In this document: one piece after another, positions 1-9,373 of the stretch
Layout of the letters: each line of letters begins with the position of its first letter
Position numbering within the stretch: the first letter of the stretch is position 1
Assembly (NCBI RefSeq): GCF_022662195.1
Contig: NZ_JAKMCS010000001.1
Location: 186,001 to 250,000 of the forward strand
DNA length: 64,000 bases
Reading direction: 5' to 3'
Source of the DNA: Aestuariivivens insulae
GTDB lineage: Bacteria > Bacteroidota > Bacteroidia > Flavobacteriales > Flavobacteriaceae
Position numbers and translations under genes: made by a program
The notes under the pieces: model-generated
Told to the model about the DNA's origin: nothing
Seen by the model: only the letters and a program-made list of their open reading frames with translations
Database searches by the model: none

Positions 1-3000
1 GAAGAGGTAAAGGAAGCCTTTGACTCTTATTTGTCCCATCAGAAGCTCCGAGAGGGTGATGGTTGGGAAGAAGAAGGGATGGAAGAAGAAAACATTGAAA
101 AATTTGAGCATTGGTACGCGATCAATTCGAAGCGTTTGGACGGTCTGGGCAATGTGATCCCTGCGGCTCAGGTAAAGCGGGAATTGCAGCGTTTTAGGAC
201 CAGTGCCATGTTCCAGCAGCAAGGGCAGTGGTTCAACTATGGCCCCATTAATGTGGGGCCCAGAAACGGCGTGAAGAAGGACGGTGGCCGTGTAAAGGAT
301 ATTGAATTTCATCCTACCGATGCCAACACTTATTGCGTGTCTACCTTTAAGGGAGGGCTTTTCAAGACTACCGATGCGGGAAACAGCTGGATCCCGTTAA
401 CCGACCCCTTGGTGGAAGATGTATATATTTCGAAGGTTGACCCAACCAATGCCAATACCATTTACATAGGGACGAATTTGGGCGTTCTAAAGTCTACCGA
501 TGGCGGCCTCAGTTGGGGCGCCACGGGTTTGACCTCCAGCAATACCAATGCCCTGTTGATAAAACCGGACCAGGCCACGGTGATTGTTGTGGGCAACGAC
601 AACGGTATCTATCGCTCTACCGATGGCGGAACTACATTTGCATTGGTAAAATCAGCTTCTAAAGTTGAGGAGTTAAGGTTGCACCCCAGCAATCCGGATA
701 TCATGTACGCAGGCACGGAAGGAGTGACCTCACAGTTTTTTCGCTCTACCGATGGTGGCCTTACCTGGACGGAGAACACCAGTGATTTTGGTCAAGGTGC
801 CTTTATGAAAATTGCGGTGACCCCAGCGGCGCCCAATACGGTCTATGTGATCAACTCGAGGGACCATTTGGGAGACGATTCTTTTGAAGGGGTGTATCGA
901 TCTACAGATTCAGGGGCGTCATTCACCAAGCAATCTGGAGGAACACCTTGTATCACAGGGTATAAGGACGATGGGTCGATCTCCAGGGGGCAGCCCAATT
1001 ACAACCTGTTCATAGTGGCCGATCCCACCAATGCCGATATGGTATATGCCGGCGGGGTAAAGTCCTGGAAGTCGGCCGATGGTGGGGTAACGTGGACACA
1101 GGTGTTCAATAATGTCACGGTCGATGGTGGCGGTCTGCACTTGGACCAGCTAACCTGGGCCTATTCCCCCCATACCCATGTATTGTTTGCTGTTAACGAT
1201 GGCGGGATCTATTACCTGAACGGAAACGGCAAATTCCAACAGATCACCGATGGCTTACCGGTAGCAGAAGTCTGGGAGTGTGCCCAAAGCCAGGTCAATC
1301 CCGAGGTGGTGGCCGGGGGTACGTTCCATTGTGGTATCAAGCTCAACAGGGACGGTGTTTGGTACAGCCCCTGGGGGGGCGATGAGGCCACGGTGATATT
1401 CGATTATTCGGACGATACCTATGCCTACCACTTTAAATATGAGAAGATCTCCCGGTCTACCAATGGTGGGATGTCCTTCCAACGTATTAACCCCTCTACG
1501 GCAGACAGAGGAGAGTATACCGGGACGGGCGTGCTCGATAAGAGCGATGTAAACACCTTGTTTGTCGGGTTGTTTGAAGTGGAGCGCATCAACAATGCAC
1601 GTACGGCAACATCATCGACCGTATGGGATAAAATATCATCTTTTGGGGGCAGTACCAAGATCAAGAAGATCGAGCAATGTGATGCCGACCATAATATCAT
1701 GTATGCGTCCAGGGGGAGCGGTAACTTTTACAGGTCGGACGATGTACGCGGGGCCAGCCCAACATGGACAAACCTAACGGGTAGTCTGCCTTCTACGGGT
1801 ACGGTTACCGATATAGCCACCCATCCCACCGATGCCAATATAGTGTACATTTTACAGGGGAGCAAGATCTATAAATCGGTCGATAAGGGAAGTAACTGGA
1901 CAGACATATCTACGGGCCTTCCCGGAGTGGCTCTATTGGAAATGGTATACGATAAGTCCAGTAACGAAGGGATCTATGTAGGGACCGATATAGGGGTGTA
2001 TTACAAGGATGCGGCCTTGGGCAGTTGGATCGATTACTCGAACGGCTTGCCGGCCATACGTGTATCGGGCATGGGTATATACTATGGCGCTACCCGGGCA
2101 GATAGCTTTTTAACGGTCTCGACCGATGGGAGGGGCTTTTGGAGAACGGCTCTTAATGATGTGACAATGCCGGCACCAACGGTTGGTTTTTCATCGGATA
2201 AGACAGATATTTTTACAGAGGATAAAGTACAGTTTACCAATGAGACTATAGGTGGTGATTTGGGGTCGTTTATGTGGACTTTTGAAGGAGGAACACCTTC
2301 AACAAGTATCGATAAAGACCCATTGGTAACCTATAATACACCAGGGACTTATGCTGTTACATTAACATATATAACAGATTCGGGAACTGAAACAAAGTCT
2401 GTGGCCAATTATATAAATGTAACGGCATTGCCTGCACCAGTGGCCGATTTTATAGCAAGCACACAAACCGTTTTTCAAGGAAATGCGGTTAATTTTACCG
2501 ATACATCCCAAAACAACCCAACATCATGGAATTGGACTTTTGAAGGCGGGATCCCTGGTACTAGCACGAGCCAAAACCCTTCAGTGGTATATAATACACT
2601 GGGAACGTATAGAGTAAGTCTTCAAGTGACCAATAGTACAGGGTCAGATACCAAGGAAGTGATTGATTATATCACCGTTGTGGAAAATACTGGGTCTGGA
2701 CCATTACAAGGACATTATAATTTTCAAGGGAACCTTATGGATGATTCGTCCTATAAGAGAGATTTAGCAGTTGTTGGTGGTTATACTCCTGTTTATGTTA
2801 ATGATAAAGATGGAAATACAGAAAGCGCCTATCAGGTGCCTGGCACCAGTGGGCAATACTTAACAAATACATATAAAGGCATTGGAGGAAATGGAGAACG
2901 TACCGTAACGGCTTGGATTAAAACAACCAATGTAGGAACCAGAAAAACCATTGTGTCCTGGGGAGAAAATACGGGAGGAAGTATGTTTAATGTGATGGTT

Positions 3001-4626
3001 GCAAATGGTAATATTAGGGTAGAAGGAGGGGCGTGTAATGTGCAAAATGACGATGCTACAGTTGAACGTTTGGATACAGACACTTGGCGCCATATTGCAG
3101 TAACCTATAACCCAGCTGATGGCGATAAAATGTCAGATATCAAACTCTATATTGATGGGGTGTATTATGCCAACCAGCCAGATTCAGGAGATTCCTATAA
3201 TTCTGAAGCTACGGTTATAAATACCAGTAATACGGTAAACAACCTTCAAATTGGGAATTCTGCTTATAATTCTAATTATTACTGGAGAGGAGAACTTGAC
3301 GATGTGCGTATCTATTCCAAAGCATTAACAGCTGAAGAAATTGTAAATGTTATGAATGATACCCCTGAAATGGCACCGGTTGCAAATTTCTCTTCAGATC
3401 AAACAAACATTTTAGTAGGTGGGGAAATTACATTTTCTGATATGTCATCTGGGGCTCCAAAAACCTGGGAATGGACTTTTGATGGGGGAACCCCCAATAC
3501 AAGTACCGAACAAAATCCTACGGTAACGTATGATTATCCGGGCACTTATGCTGTTAGTTTGGCCGTTACTAATGATTTGGGGACCGATATAAAAACAATA
3601 GATGCTTATGTTACCGTTACGATGCCCCCCGCGCCAACAGCTAATTTTACGTCTGATAAAACTGAAGTTTGGGAAGGTGAACAAGTGGCGTTTACAGATA
3701 CCTCAACAGATGCTCCAACATTGTGGGATTGGACTTTTGATGGTGGAACACCAACGACAAGCACAGAACAGAACCCGTTGGTGACTTACAGTACCGAAGG
3801 GGTTTATACCGTATCCCTAACGGCCAGTAACTTGCAAGGGTCTAATACCAAAGATGTGGTAGGTTATATAACGGTTAAAAAACCGGTTATCCCTAACCTA
3901 ACAATCAACAACTATAGTGTTGCTGTAGTTGCAGAGACCTGCAGAAACAGTAACAATGGTAAAATCCAGATTACTCCAACGGCTGATTACCCCTATACCG
4001 CAGTCATAACTGGAAGTGCTTTCAGCCAAACCGTAAATTTTGGTGTGAGCTCAACCTTAAATGTAACCAATCTTTCAGCAGGAGCTTACATTGTATGTAT
4101 CACCATAGAAGGTGCACCTTACTACGAGCAATGCTTTACCGTTTCGGTTTCTGAGCCAGAGAATCTATCAGTTTATTCAAAAGTGGATGATTCAAAAACA
4201 TCTGTAGATTTAAGTCTTTCAGGAGCATCATCATATAATATAAGTATAAACGGAAAAAGTTTTGAGACTACAAAGCAACAAGTTACGGTCAATTTGGAAC
4301 CCAATACAATAAATCTACTTGAAGTAAGCACGAACAAAACATGTCAAGGGGTTTATAAAGAAACGATTGTTTTAAACCAAACAGATAAGTTTTATCCTAA
4401 CCCAGCACACGACATTGTAACGCTGTTATTAAGGGAGTCCACACGAAACAGTAAAACGGTAAATGTATCAATTTACTCAAGTTTAGGAAAACAGGTATAC
4501 CAAAAAACATTAGACACCTACCAATCCAAAGTGCCGCTAAATATAACTTCTTTCCCTAAGGGACTATATATTATTACCGTAGAGGCTGGAGGTATTATAA
4601 CAAATCATAAAATGATAAAACAATGA
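1..4626 (+). CDS. T9SS-secreted Asp-box (BNR/sortilin-like) repeat, PKD and LamG multidomain protein, 5' partial
   Basis: The reading frame is open from the first base, so the N-terminus and signal peptide lie outside the window. Residues here are counted from a TTG at base 31. About 110-690 hold at least nine Asp-box motifs (S-T-D-G-G-x-x-W type, e.g. KSTDGGLSW, RSTDGGLTW), as in BNR/Vps10-like beta-propellers. Four PKD domains follow (about 712-800, 801-885, 1114-1197, 1198-1283; each has a W-T-F-[ED]-G-G core), split after the second by a LamG/concanavalin-like sandwich (about 889-1110). A Cys-containing beta domain precedes a type A T9SS sorting domain (FYPNPAHD near 1450, ending in KMIKQ). 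The protein is therefore exported and probably anchored on or released from the cell surface. Propeller, PKD and LamG modules suggest glycan binding or an undetected hydrolase; the substrate is unknown. Base composition drops sharply to AT-rich near base 2160. The stop overlaps the next ATG (ATGA). Confidence 0.88.
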   Translation, partial: EEVKEAFDSYLSHQKLREGDGWEEEGMEEENIEKFEHWYAINSKRLDGLGNVIPAAQVKRELQRFRTSAMFQQQGQWFNYGPINVGPRNGVKKDGGRVKDIEFHPTDANTYCVSTFKGGLFKTTDAGNSWIPLTDPLVEDVYISKVDPTNANTIYIGTNLGVLKSTDGGLSWGATGLTSSNTNALLIKPDQATVIVVGNDNGIYRSTDGGTTFALVKSASKVEELRLHPSNPDIMYAGTEGVTSQFFRSTDGGLTWTENTSDFGQGAFMKIAVTPAAPNTVYVINSRDHLGDDSFEGVYRSTDSGASFTKQSGGTPCITGYKDDGSISRGQPNYNLFIVADPTNADMVYAGGVKSWKSADGGVTWTQVFNNVTVDGGGLHLDQLTWAYSPHTHVLFAVNDGGIYYLNGNGKFQQITDGLPVAEVWECAQSQVNPEVVAGGTFHCGIKLNRDGVWYSPWGGDEATVIFDYSDDTYAYHFKYEKISRSTNGGMSFQRINPSTADRGEYTGTGVLDKSDVNTLFVGLFEVERINNARTATSSTVWDKISSFGGSTKIKKIEQCDADHNIMYASRGSGNFYRSDDVRGASPTWTNLTGSLPSTGTVTDIATHPTDANIVYILQGSKIYKSVDKGSNWTDISTGLPGVALLEMVYDKSSNEGIYVGTDIGVYYKDAALGSWIDYSNGLPAIRVSGMGIYYGATRADSFLTVSTDGRGFWRTALNDVTMPAPTVGFSSDKTDIFTEDKVQFTNETIGGDLGSFMWTFEGGTPSTSIDKDPLVTYNTPGTYAVTLTYITDSGTETKSVANYINVTALPAPVADFIASTQTVFQGNAVNFTDTSQNNPTSWNWTFEGGIPGTSTSQNPSVVYNTLGTYRVSLQVTNSTGSDTKEVIDYITVVENTGSGPLQGHYNFQGNLMDDSSYKRDLAVVGGYTPVYVNDKDGNTESAYQVPGTSGQYLTNTYKGIGGNGERTVTAWIKTTNVGTRKTIVSWGENTGGSMFNVMVANGNIRVEGGACNVQNDDATVERLDTDTWRHIAVTYNPADGDKMSDIKLYIDGVYYANQPDSGDSYNSEATVINTSNTVNNLQIGNSAYNSNYYWRGELDDVRIYSKALTAEEIVNVMNDTPEMAPVANFSSDQTNILVGGEITFSDMSSGAPKTWEWTFDGGTPNTSTEQNPTVTYDYPGTYAVSLAVTNDLGTDIKTIDAYVTVTMPPAPTANFTSDKTEVWEGEQVAFTDTSTDAPTLWDWTFDGGTPTTSTEQNPLVTYSTEGVYTVSLTASNLQGSNTKDVVGYITVKKPVIPNLTINNYSVAVVAETCRNSNNGKIQITPTADYPYTAVITGSAFSQTVNFGVSSTLNVTNLSAGAYIVCITIEGAPYYEQCFTVSVSEPENLSVYSKVDDSKTSVDLSLSGASSYNISINGKSFETTKQQVTVNLEPNTINLLEVSTNKTCQGVYKETIVLNQTDKFYPNPAHDIVTLLLRESTRNSKTVNVSIYSSLGKQVYQKTLDTYQSKVPLNITSFPKGLYIITVEAGGIITNHKMIKQ

Positions 4627-5324
4627 AAAAGATCCTAATATATACGTTTTTAAGTTTAGTATTGCTTAATTGTAGTGGAGGTAGTGATGAAGAGGTAAAG
4701 GAAGTCGTTATACCCAAAAAACCAACTGCAGCAAGTTTGGTCTTTCCCGAGCAAAATTCAGAATGTACCGAAGGCACAAATATTACAACTAACAATAGTA
4801 CTATAACCTTTGATTGGACTGCAGGTAGCGATACAGATTCTTATGAATTGACTTTAAAAAATTTGGTTTCTGGAGAGATAACAAAGCATAGTGCCACCAA
4901 TACAGAAATAAGCATTGAACTTTTTAGGGCAACACCGTATTCTTGGTTTGTGACTTCAAAATCCAATTCGGTTACCGATACAGCAACGAGTGCAACATGG
5001 AAGTTTTATAACGCTGGTGAAGGCAATGTAAACTATGCACCTTTTCCTGCTGCAGTAGTGGCTCCAGCGCACGAAAGCAGTATGGCTTCGACTACTACAG
5101 TAACGTTGGAATGGTCGGGAAGCGATGTAGATAACGACATCGCATCATACGATGTATATTTTGGAACTACAGAGTCACCAGCCCTTCTTAATTCAGGAAT
5201 TACGGCAAGTTCATTGGTTAATGTTTCGGTAACTTCAGGAACTGCCTATTATTGGTATGTGGTTACCAATGATGAGCAAGGTAACAGCTCAACATCAGAG
5301 CTTTTTAAATTTAATGTAAATTAA
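4623..5324 (+). CDS. small surface lipoprotein with two fibronectin type III-like domains
   Basis: The 233-aa product begins with a lipoprotein signal peptide (MKKILIYTFLSLVLLNC; lipobox Cys at residue 17). The acidic stretch just after the Cys (SGGSDEE) resembles the export signal that sends Bacteroidota lipoproteins to the outer leaflet. The rest is two beta-rich repeats: residues about 35-125 (F-D-W-T-A-G-S-D-T-D-S-Y-E-L, then Y-S-W-F-V) and about 140-233 (L-E-W-S-G-S-D-V-D-N-D-I-A-S-Y-D-V-Y-F, then Y-Y-W-Y-V-V). Both look like Ig/FnIII folds of the kind that repeat the aromatic W-Y-V strand. No catalytic motif is visible. The ATG overlaps the stop of the T9SS gene by four bases, so the two are translationally coupled and may form a surface complex. 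The role is inferred to be binding or scaffolding. Confidence 0.8.
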   Translation: MKKILIYTFLSLVLLNCSGGSDEEVKEVVIPKKPTAASLVFPEQNSECTEGTNITTNNSTITFDWTAGSDTDSYELTLKNLVSGEITKHSATNTEISIELFRATPYSWFVTSKSNSVTDTATSATWKFYNAGEGNVNYAPFPAAVVAPAHESSMASTTTVTLEWSGSDVDNDIASYDVYFGTTESPALLNSGITASSLVNVSVTSGTAYYWYVVTNDEQGNSSTSELFKFNVN

Positions 5325-5333
5325 TTCAATAAT

Positions 5334-6761
5334 ATGAAGGTTAGGTCGAATTTATTCAGGTTAAGTATCCTGTTGGTGTTGGTTATTGTATGGGCAATGG
5401 TATCATGTCAAAATGATAAAAAAAAGGCAGAAGAGGGAAGTAAACCAAACATATTGTTCATTTTAGTTGATGACTTAGGTTGGGCAGATGTAGGTTTTAT
5501 GGGAAACCCAGTATACGAGACGCCTAATTTGGATAAATTCTCCATGGAAAGTGTAGTGTTTAGTAATGCCTATGCGCCTGCGGCCAATTGTGCGCCAAGT
5601 AGGGCATGCATCTTAACAGGAAAAAACACCCCTAGGCATGGCATCTATACGGTGGGGTCTTCAGAACGTGGTAAGTCTGAGAATAGAAAACTTGTGCCTA
5701 CCGTTAATAATGAAACCTTAGCGGAGCGTTTTGTGACTATAGCAGAGGCTTTAAAGCCCCATGGCTATACAACAGGGACTATTGGGAAATGGCATTTAAG
5801 TGACGAACCTTTAACGCAGGGCTTCGATATTAATATAGCGGGCTCTCATGCAGGGCACCCAAAATCGTATTTTAGTCCATATAAGAACAAAGCATTAAAA
5901 GATGGAGAGCAAGGGGAGTATTTAACCGATAGGTTAACCAATGAGGCCATTGATTTTATAAGCACTAATAAAAACAAACCGTTTTTCCTGTATCTTCCGT
6001 ATTTTACAGTTCATACCCCATTGCAGGGCAAAAAGGATCTTACGGAAAAGTATAAGACGATAATAAAAGGCGATGAACGATTTAATGCTAAGTTTGGGGC
6101 CATGGTAGAAAATATGGACACTAATGTGGGTAAAATTTTGAATACCTTACAAATGCTTAATATTGCAGAAAGCACTATCGTAATTCTTATGTCAGATAAT
6201 GGTGGTTTGGCTAGTGTGTCGTCCCAATTTCCCTTAAGGGGAGGCAAAGGCTCCTATTATGAAGGCGGTATTAGGGTGCCATTAGCTATTAGGTGGCCAG
6301 AAGGTATAAAGCATATTAGGAAAGAAGAGGTGCCTGTTACGGGGCTTGATATTTTTCCAACACTCATGGATGCGATCCAAGATGGTCAAGATTATAATTT
6401 AGATGGGAATTCCATCTTACCATTGTTAACTAATGATAAGCCTTTGGAAGAACGGGCATTGTTTTGGCATTTTCCTATTTATTTGGAGGCAAGCAATTCC
6501 AAAAAAGAAGAAGCAAGAGATGCGTTGTTTAGAACACGGCCAGGAAGCGTTATTAGAAAAGGAAAATGGAAGCTCCATGAATATTTTGAGGATGGTTGTT
6601 TGGAGTTATACGATTTAGATATCGATATAAAGGAACAAAATGATCTGTCCCAGGATTATCCAAAAATAGTCGAAGAATTATATACTGAACTTCAGGCATG
6701 GCGAATCAAAACCAATGCGCCAATACCTAAAACATTAAATCCAGATTATAAACCTAATTAA
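5334..6761 (+). CDS. S1 family (formylglycine) sulfatase, lipoprotein
   Basis: The 475-aa protein has a lipoprotein signal peptide (lipobox M-V-S-C) and then a type I sulfatase core. NILFILVDDLGWADVGFMG carries the metal-binding DD pair. NCAPSRACILTG contains the C-x-P-S-R motif, in which Cys86 would be converted to formylglycine. GKWHL and MSDNGG are the further metal and active-site segments. It would hydrolyse sulfate esters on a polysaccharide in the periplasm or at the outer membrane, and it needs a formylglycine-generating enzyme that is not encoded in this window. The gene starts 9 bases after the lipoprotein stop and ends 17 bases before the PhoD-like gene, so it lies inside the operon. 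The S1 subfamily, and with it the sugar and sulfate position, cannot be assigned by eye. Confidence 0.93.
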   Translation: MKVRSNLFRLSILLVLVIVWAMVSCQNDKKKAEEGSKPNILFILVDDLGWADVGFMGNPVYETPNLDKFSMESVVFSNAYAPAANCAPSRACILTGKNTPRHGIYTVGSSERGKSENRKLVPTVNNETLAERFVTIAEALKPHGYTTGTIGKWHLSDEPLTQGFDINIAGSHAGHPKSYFSPYKNKALKDGEQGEYLTDRLTNEAIDFISTNKNKPFFLYLPYFTVHTPLQGKKDLTEKYKTIIKGDERFNAKFGAMVENMDTNVGKILNTLQMLNIAESTIVILMSDNGGLASVSSQFPLRGGKGSYYEGGIRVPLAIRWPEGIKHIRKEEVPVTGLDIFPTLMDAIQDGQDYNLDGNSILPLLTNDKPLEERALFWHFPIYLEASNSKKEEARDALFRTRPGSVIRKGKWKLHEYFEDGCLELYDLDIDIKEQNDLSQDYPKIVEELYTELQAWRIKTNAPIPKTLNPDYKPN

Positions 6762-6778
6762 AAACCAAAAAACACTGT

Positions 6779-9370
6779 ATGCATCGCAGAGATTACATCA
6801 AAACAATTTTATTGGGTTCGGTATTGCCCATAACCTCATGTTATAACCCTTTTTCCAACAAAAAAACAGTTGCTTTTAGGAGTGAATGGCATCTATGGCA
6901 CGATATGAAATGGGTAGGCCCACAGTATTGGGGCAACAGGCTACAGGACTGGGTTTTAAAAAACGGGCAAGCCGTATGTACGTATAAAGGTAAAAACAGG
7001 AACCTGCACTTGCTCACCCTTCAAAACCCTAAAGGAGATGCGGTTTACGATATAAAGGTGTCGATAACTGTTTTGGACCAACAGTTAGAGGGTGCAAAAG
7101 GCGGTTGTTTTGGATTGCGGTTAGGAGCAAAGGGGCATGTGGACGATTACCGTTCGGCTGCTGTATTTGGCAAAGGTCTGGATGTAGGATTGAACCTGGA
7201 AGGCGATTTGGTAGTGGGTGATCAAGTTTTGAAAACGAGTTTCGATGCATTGCCAGAGCAATTTACATTGCAAATAGGTGTAAATAATAAGGACGAGAAC
7301 CATCAAACGCTCAACATTAATATTATAGATACAGCATCTGAGGCTATTATATATATAGCAAAAGATATTGAGATTGCACAGGAAAAGCTTGTTGGGAATT
7401 TTGCTTTATTATCAGATATCGAAATAAAAGGAGGGGATGAACATTGGCCATTGGTTGGATTTAAGGATTGGTCCATAGACTCTAAAGCACTGTATTCCAA
7501 TGATGATAATATTTTTGGACCGGTATGTTTTGCCCAGTACACCCTGCATCGAGGGAAACTAAAATTAACGGCACAGTTATCTCCCGTTGAAGAGATCCAA
7601 GGACATAAAGTATTGTTGCAGTTTGAAAAAGACGGCAAATGGGTTACGCAGGAAGAGCAAACCATTAAAGAAGCAGGGCGCTCGGTTAACTTTTCTGTGA
7701 GTAATTGGGAGGCCACATCAAACGTGCCGTATAGAATACGTTTGCAAATTCCATTAAAGGAAGGCATGCACCAATACGATTATAATGGCACAGTTCAAGC
7801 AGAGCCAATAAATAAAACCGATTTAAAAGCGGCTGTTTTTAGCTGTAATTTTGATTTTGGCTTTCCAGATGCCGATATCTATGAAAGTGTGTCCAAGCTC
7901 AATCCAGATATTTGTATGTTCCTGGGCGATCAGTTTTATGAAGGCACCGGAGGTTTTGGAGCTCAATATTCAGGCGATTTTGATAAAACCTGTTTGGATT
8001 ACCTAAGGAAATGGATGATGTTTGGATGGTCCTATCGTGAGATATTTAGGCATATACCATGTGCTATCATACCAGACGACCACGATGTGTATCATGGAAA
8101 CGTGTGGGGCGAAGGAGGTAAGCTGGCTGATAACAGTCATGGATTTGGAAAGTCATCACAAGACAGCGGTGGGTACAAAATGACCCCAGAATGGGTGAAC
8201 ATGGTACAGTTTACACAGACCAGTCATTTGCCAGATCCTTACGATGCTACACCGGTTAAGAATAACATTGGGGTATATTATACCCATTGGAACTATGGAG
8301 GCGTAAGCTTTGCCATTTTAGAAGATAGAAAGTTTAAATCGGCTCCATCCCATGTGCTGCCCAAAGAAGCTAAAGTGGATAATGGCTGGATTTTGGCCAA
8401 TGATTTTGATATAAAACAGTACAGGGATTTAGACGCAGAATTATTGGGAGCTAGGCAAGAAGCGTTTTTGGAATCTTGGGTAGGCGATTGGTCTTATGGT
8501 GCGCAGATGAAGGCGGTATTGTCGCAAACTAATTTTGCTACTGTAGCCACGTTGCCAGCAGAGGCCAAAACAGGAGCTGTTATACCAAAACTTTACATTC
8601 CGGAAGTGGGCGAGTATATCCAAGGCGATAAACCTACCCTAGATATGGACTCTAACGGTTGGCCGGCTAAAAAAAGAGATGAAGCAATAGAGATTATTAG
8701 AAAGGGATTTGCGTTTCATATAGCCGGAGATCAACATCTGGGGTCATTTATTCAATATGGGGTGGATGAATTTGGAGATAGTGGATATGCTTTTGCGGGG
8801 CCTGCGTTGAATAATATCTGGCCCAAAAGGTTTTGGCCATCTGTAGACAGCACGAACCATACTTATGATAATCCGGCCTATACAGGAAACCACGAAGATG
8901 GCTTTGGTAACAAAATAACGGTAAGGGCTGTTTCCAATCCGCATAATATGCACAAGGAACCAGCCATACTGCACAATAGGGCGGTAGGCTACGGTATTGT
9001 GACGTTTAATAAAGTCGACAGAACGATAAAAACGGAATGCTACAGACGTTTTGATGATCCTCTAAAAGAAGGGGCACAGTATCCAGGATGGCCACAAACA
9101 GTTTTACAAGAGGCAAACTATGGACGTAAGGCCAAGGGGTATTTACCGGAAATTAGGGTCCAGGGTATTAAGAACCCAGTAGTTCAAATTATCAATGAAA
9201 AGGCCAAGGCATTGGAATACGCTATTCGCATTAACGGGCAAGCATTTGAGGCAAAGGTCTTTGATGGAGCATCTAGCTATACGGTAAAAATAGGCGATCC
9301 AGATAAAGACCTGTGGCAAGAACAAAAAGGTCTTACGGTTAATAGTGATAGTGTTGATTTTATATTTTAA
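6779..9370 (+). CDS. PhoD-like metallophosphatase/phosphodiesterase, large lipoprotein
   Basis: The 863-aa protein starts with a twin-arginine-like and lipobox signal (RRDYIKTILLGSVLPITSC). The N-terminal 330 residues look like beta-sandwich modules. The catalytic half follows: SCNFDFGFPDADIYESV, then FLGDQFYEGTGG, PDDHDVYHGNVWGEGG and, near residue 650, IAGDQHLGS. These match the Asp/His metal ligands of the PhoD (alkaline phosphatase D) superfamily. A C-terminal beta domain ends the protein. It is much longer than ordinary PhoD proteins. PhoD family members hydrolyse phosphomono- or diesters using Ca/Fe; in an operon with a sulfatase, the likely targets are phosphate or other ester decorations on a polysaccharide (inference). 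The last 150 residues are repeated in a gene fragment at 10973-11428. The stop lies 3 bases from the next start. Confidence 0.87.
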   Translation: MHRRDYIKTILLGSVLPITSCYNPFSNKKTVAFRSEWHLWHDMKWVGPQYWGNRLQDWVLKNGQAVCTYKGKNRNLHLLTLQNPKGDAVYDIKVSITVLDQQLEGAKGGCFGLRLGAKGHVDDYRSAAVFGKGLDVGLNLEGDLVVGDQVLKTSFDALPEQFTLQIGVNNKDENHQTLNINIIDTASEAIIYIAKDIEIAQEKLVGNFALLSDIEIKGGDEHWPLVGFKDWSIDSKALYSNDDNIFGPVCFAQYTLHRGKLKLTAQLSPVEEIQGHKVLLQFEKDGKWVTQEEQTIKEAGRSVNFSVSNWEATSNVPYRIRLQIPLKEGMHQYDYNGTVQAEPINKTDLKAAVFSCNFDFGFPDADIYESVSKLNPDICMFLGDQFYEGTGGFGAQYSGDFDKTCLDYLRKWMMFGWSYREIFRHIPCAIIPDDHDVYHGNVWGEGGKLADNSHGFGKSSQDSGGYKMTPEWVNMVQFTQTSHLPDPYDATPVKNNIGVYYTHWNYGGVSFAILEDRKFKSAPSHVLPKEAKVDNGWILANDFDIKQYRDLDAELLGARQEAFLESWVGDWSYGAQMKAVLSQTNFATVATLPAEAKTGAVIPKLYIPEVGEYIQGDKPTLDMDSNGWPAKKRDEAIEIIRKGFAFHIAGDQHLGSFIQYGVDEFGDSGYAFAGPALNNIWPKRFWPSVDSTNHTYDNPAYTGNHEDGFGNKITVRAVSNPHNMHKEPAILHNRAVGYGIVTFNKVDRTIKTECYRRFDDPLKEGAQYPGWPQTVLQEANYGRKAKGYLPEIRVQGIKNPVVQIINEKAKALEYAIRINGQAFEAKVFDGASSYTVKIGDPDKDLWQEQKGLTVNSDSVDFIF

Positions 9371-9373
9371 ATT

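Noticed and set aside
1-30. The string gaagaggtaaaggaag at the first bases also occurs near 4689-4704 and could suggest a repeat
   Set aside because: The match is short, falls in low-complexity Glu/Lys-rich coding sequence and does not extend.
919-1140. Antisense frames inside the large T9SS gene and similar overlapping frames elsewhere
   Set aside because: They lie wholly within well-supported genes, lack family features, and follow from codon bias of the real frame.
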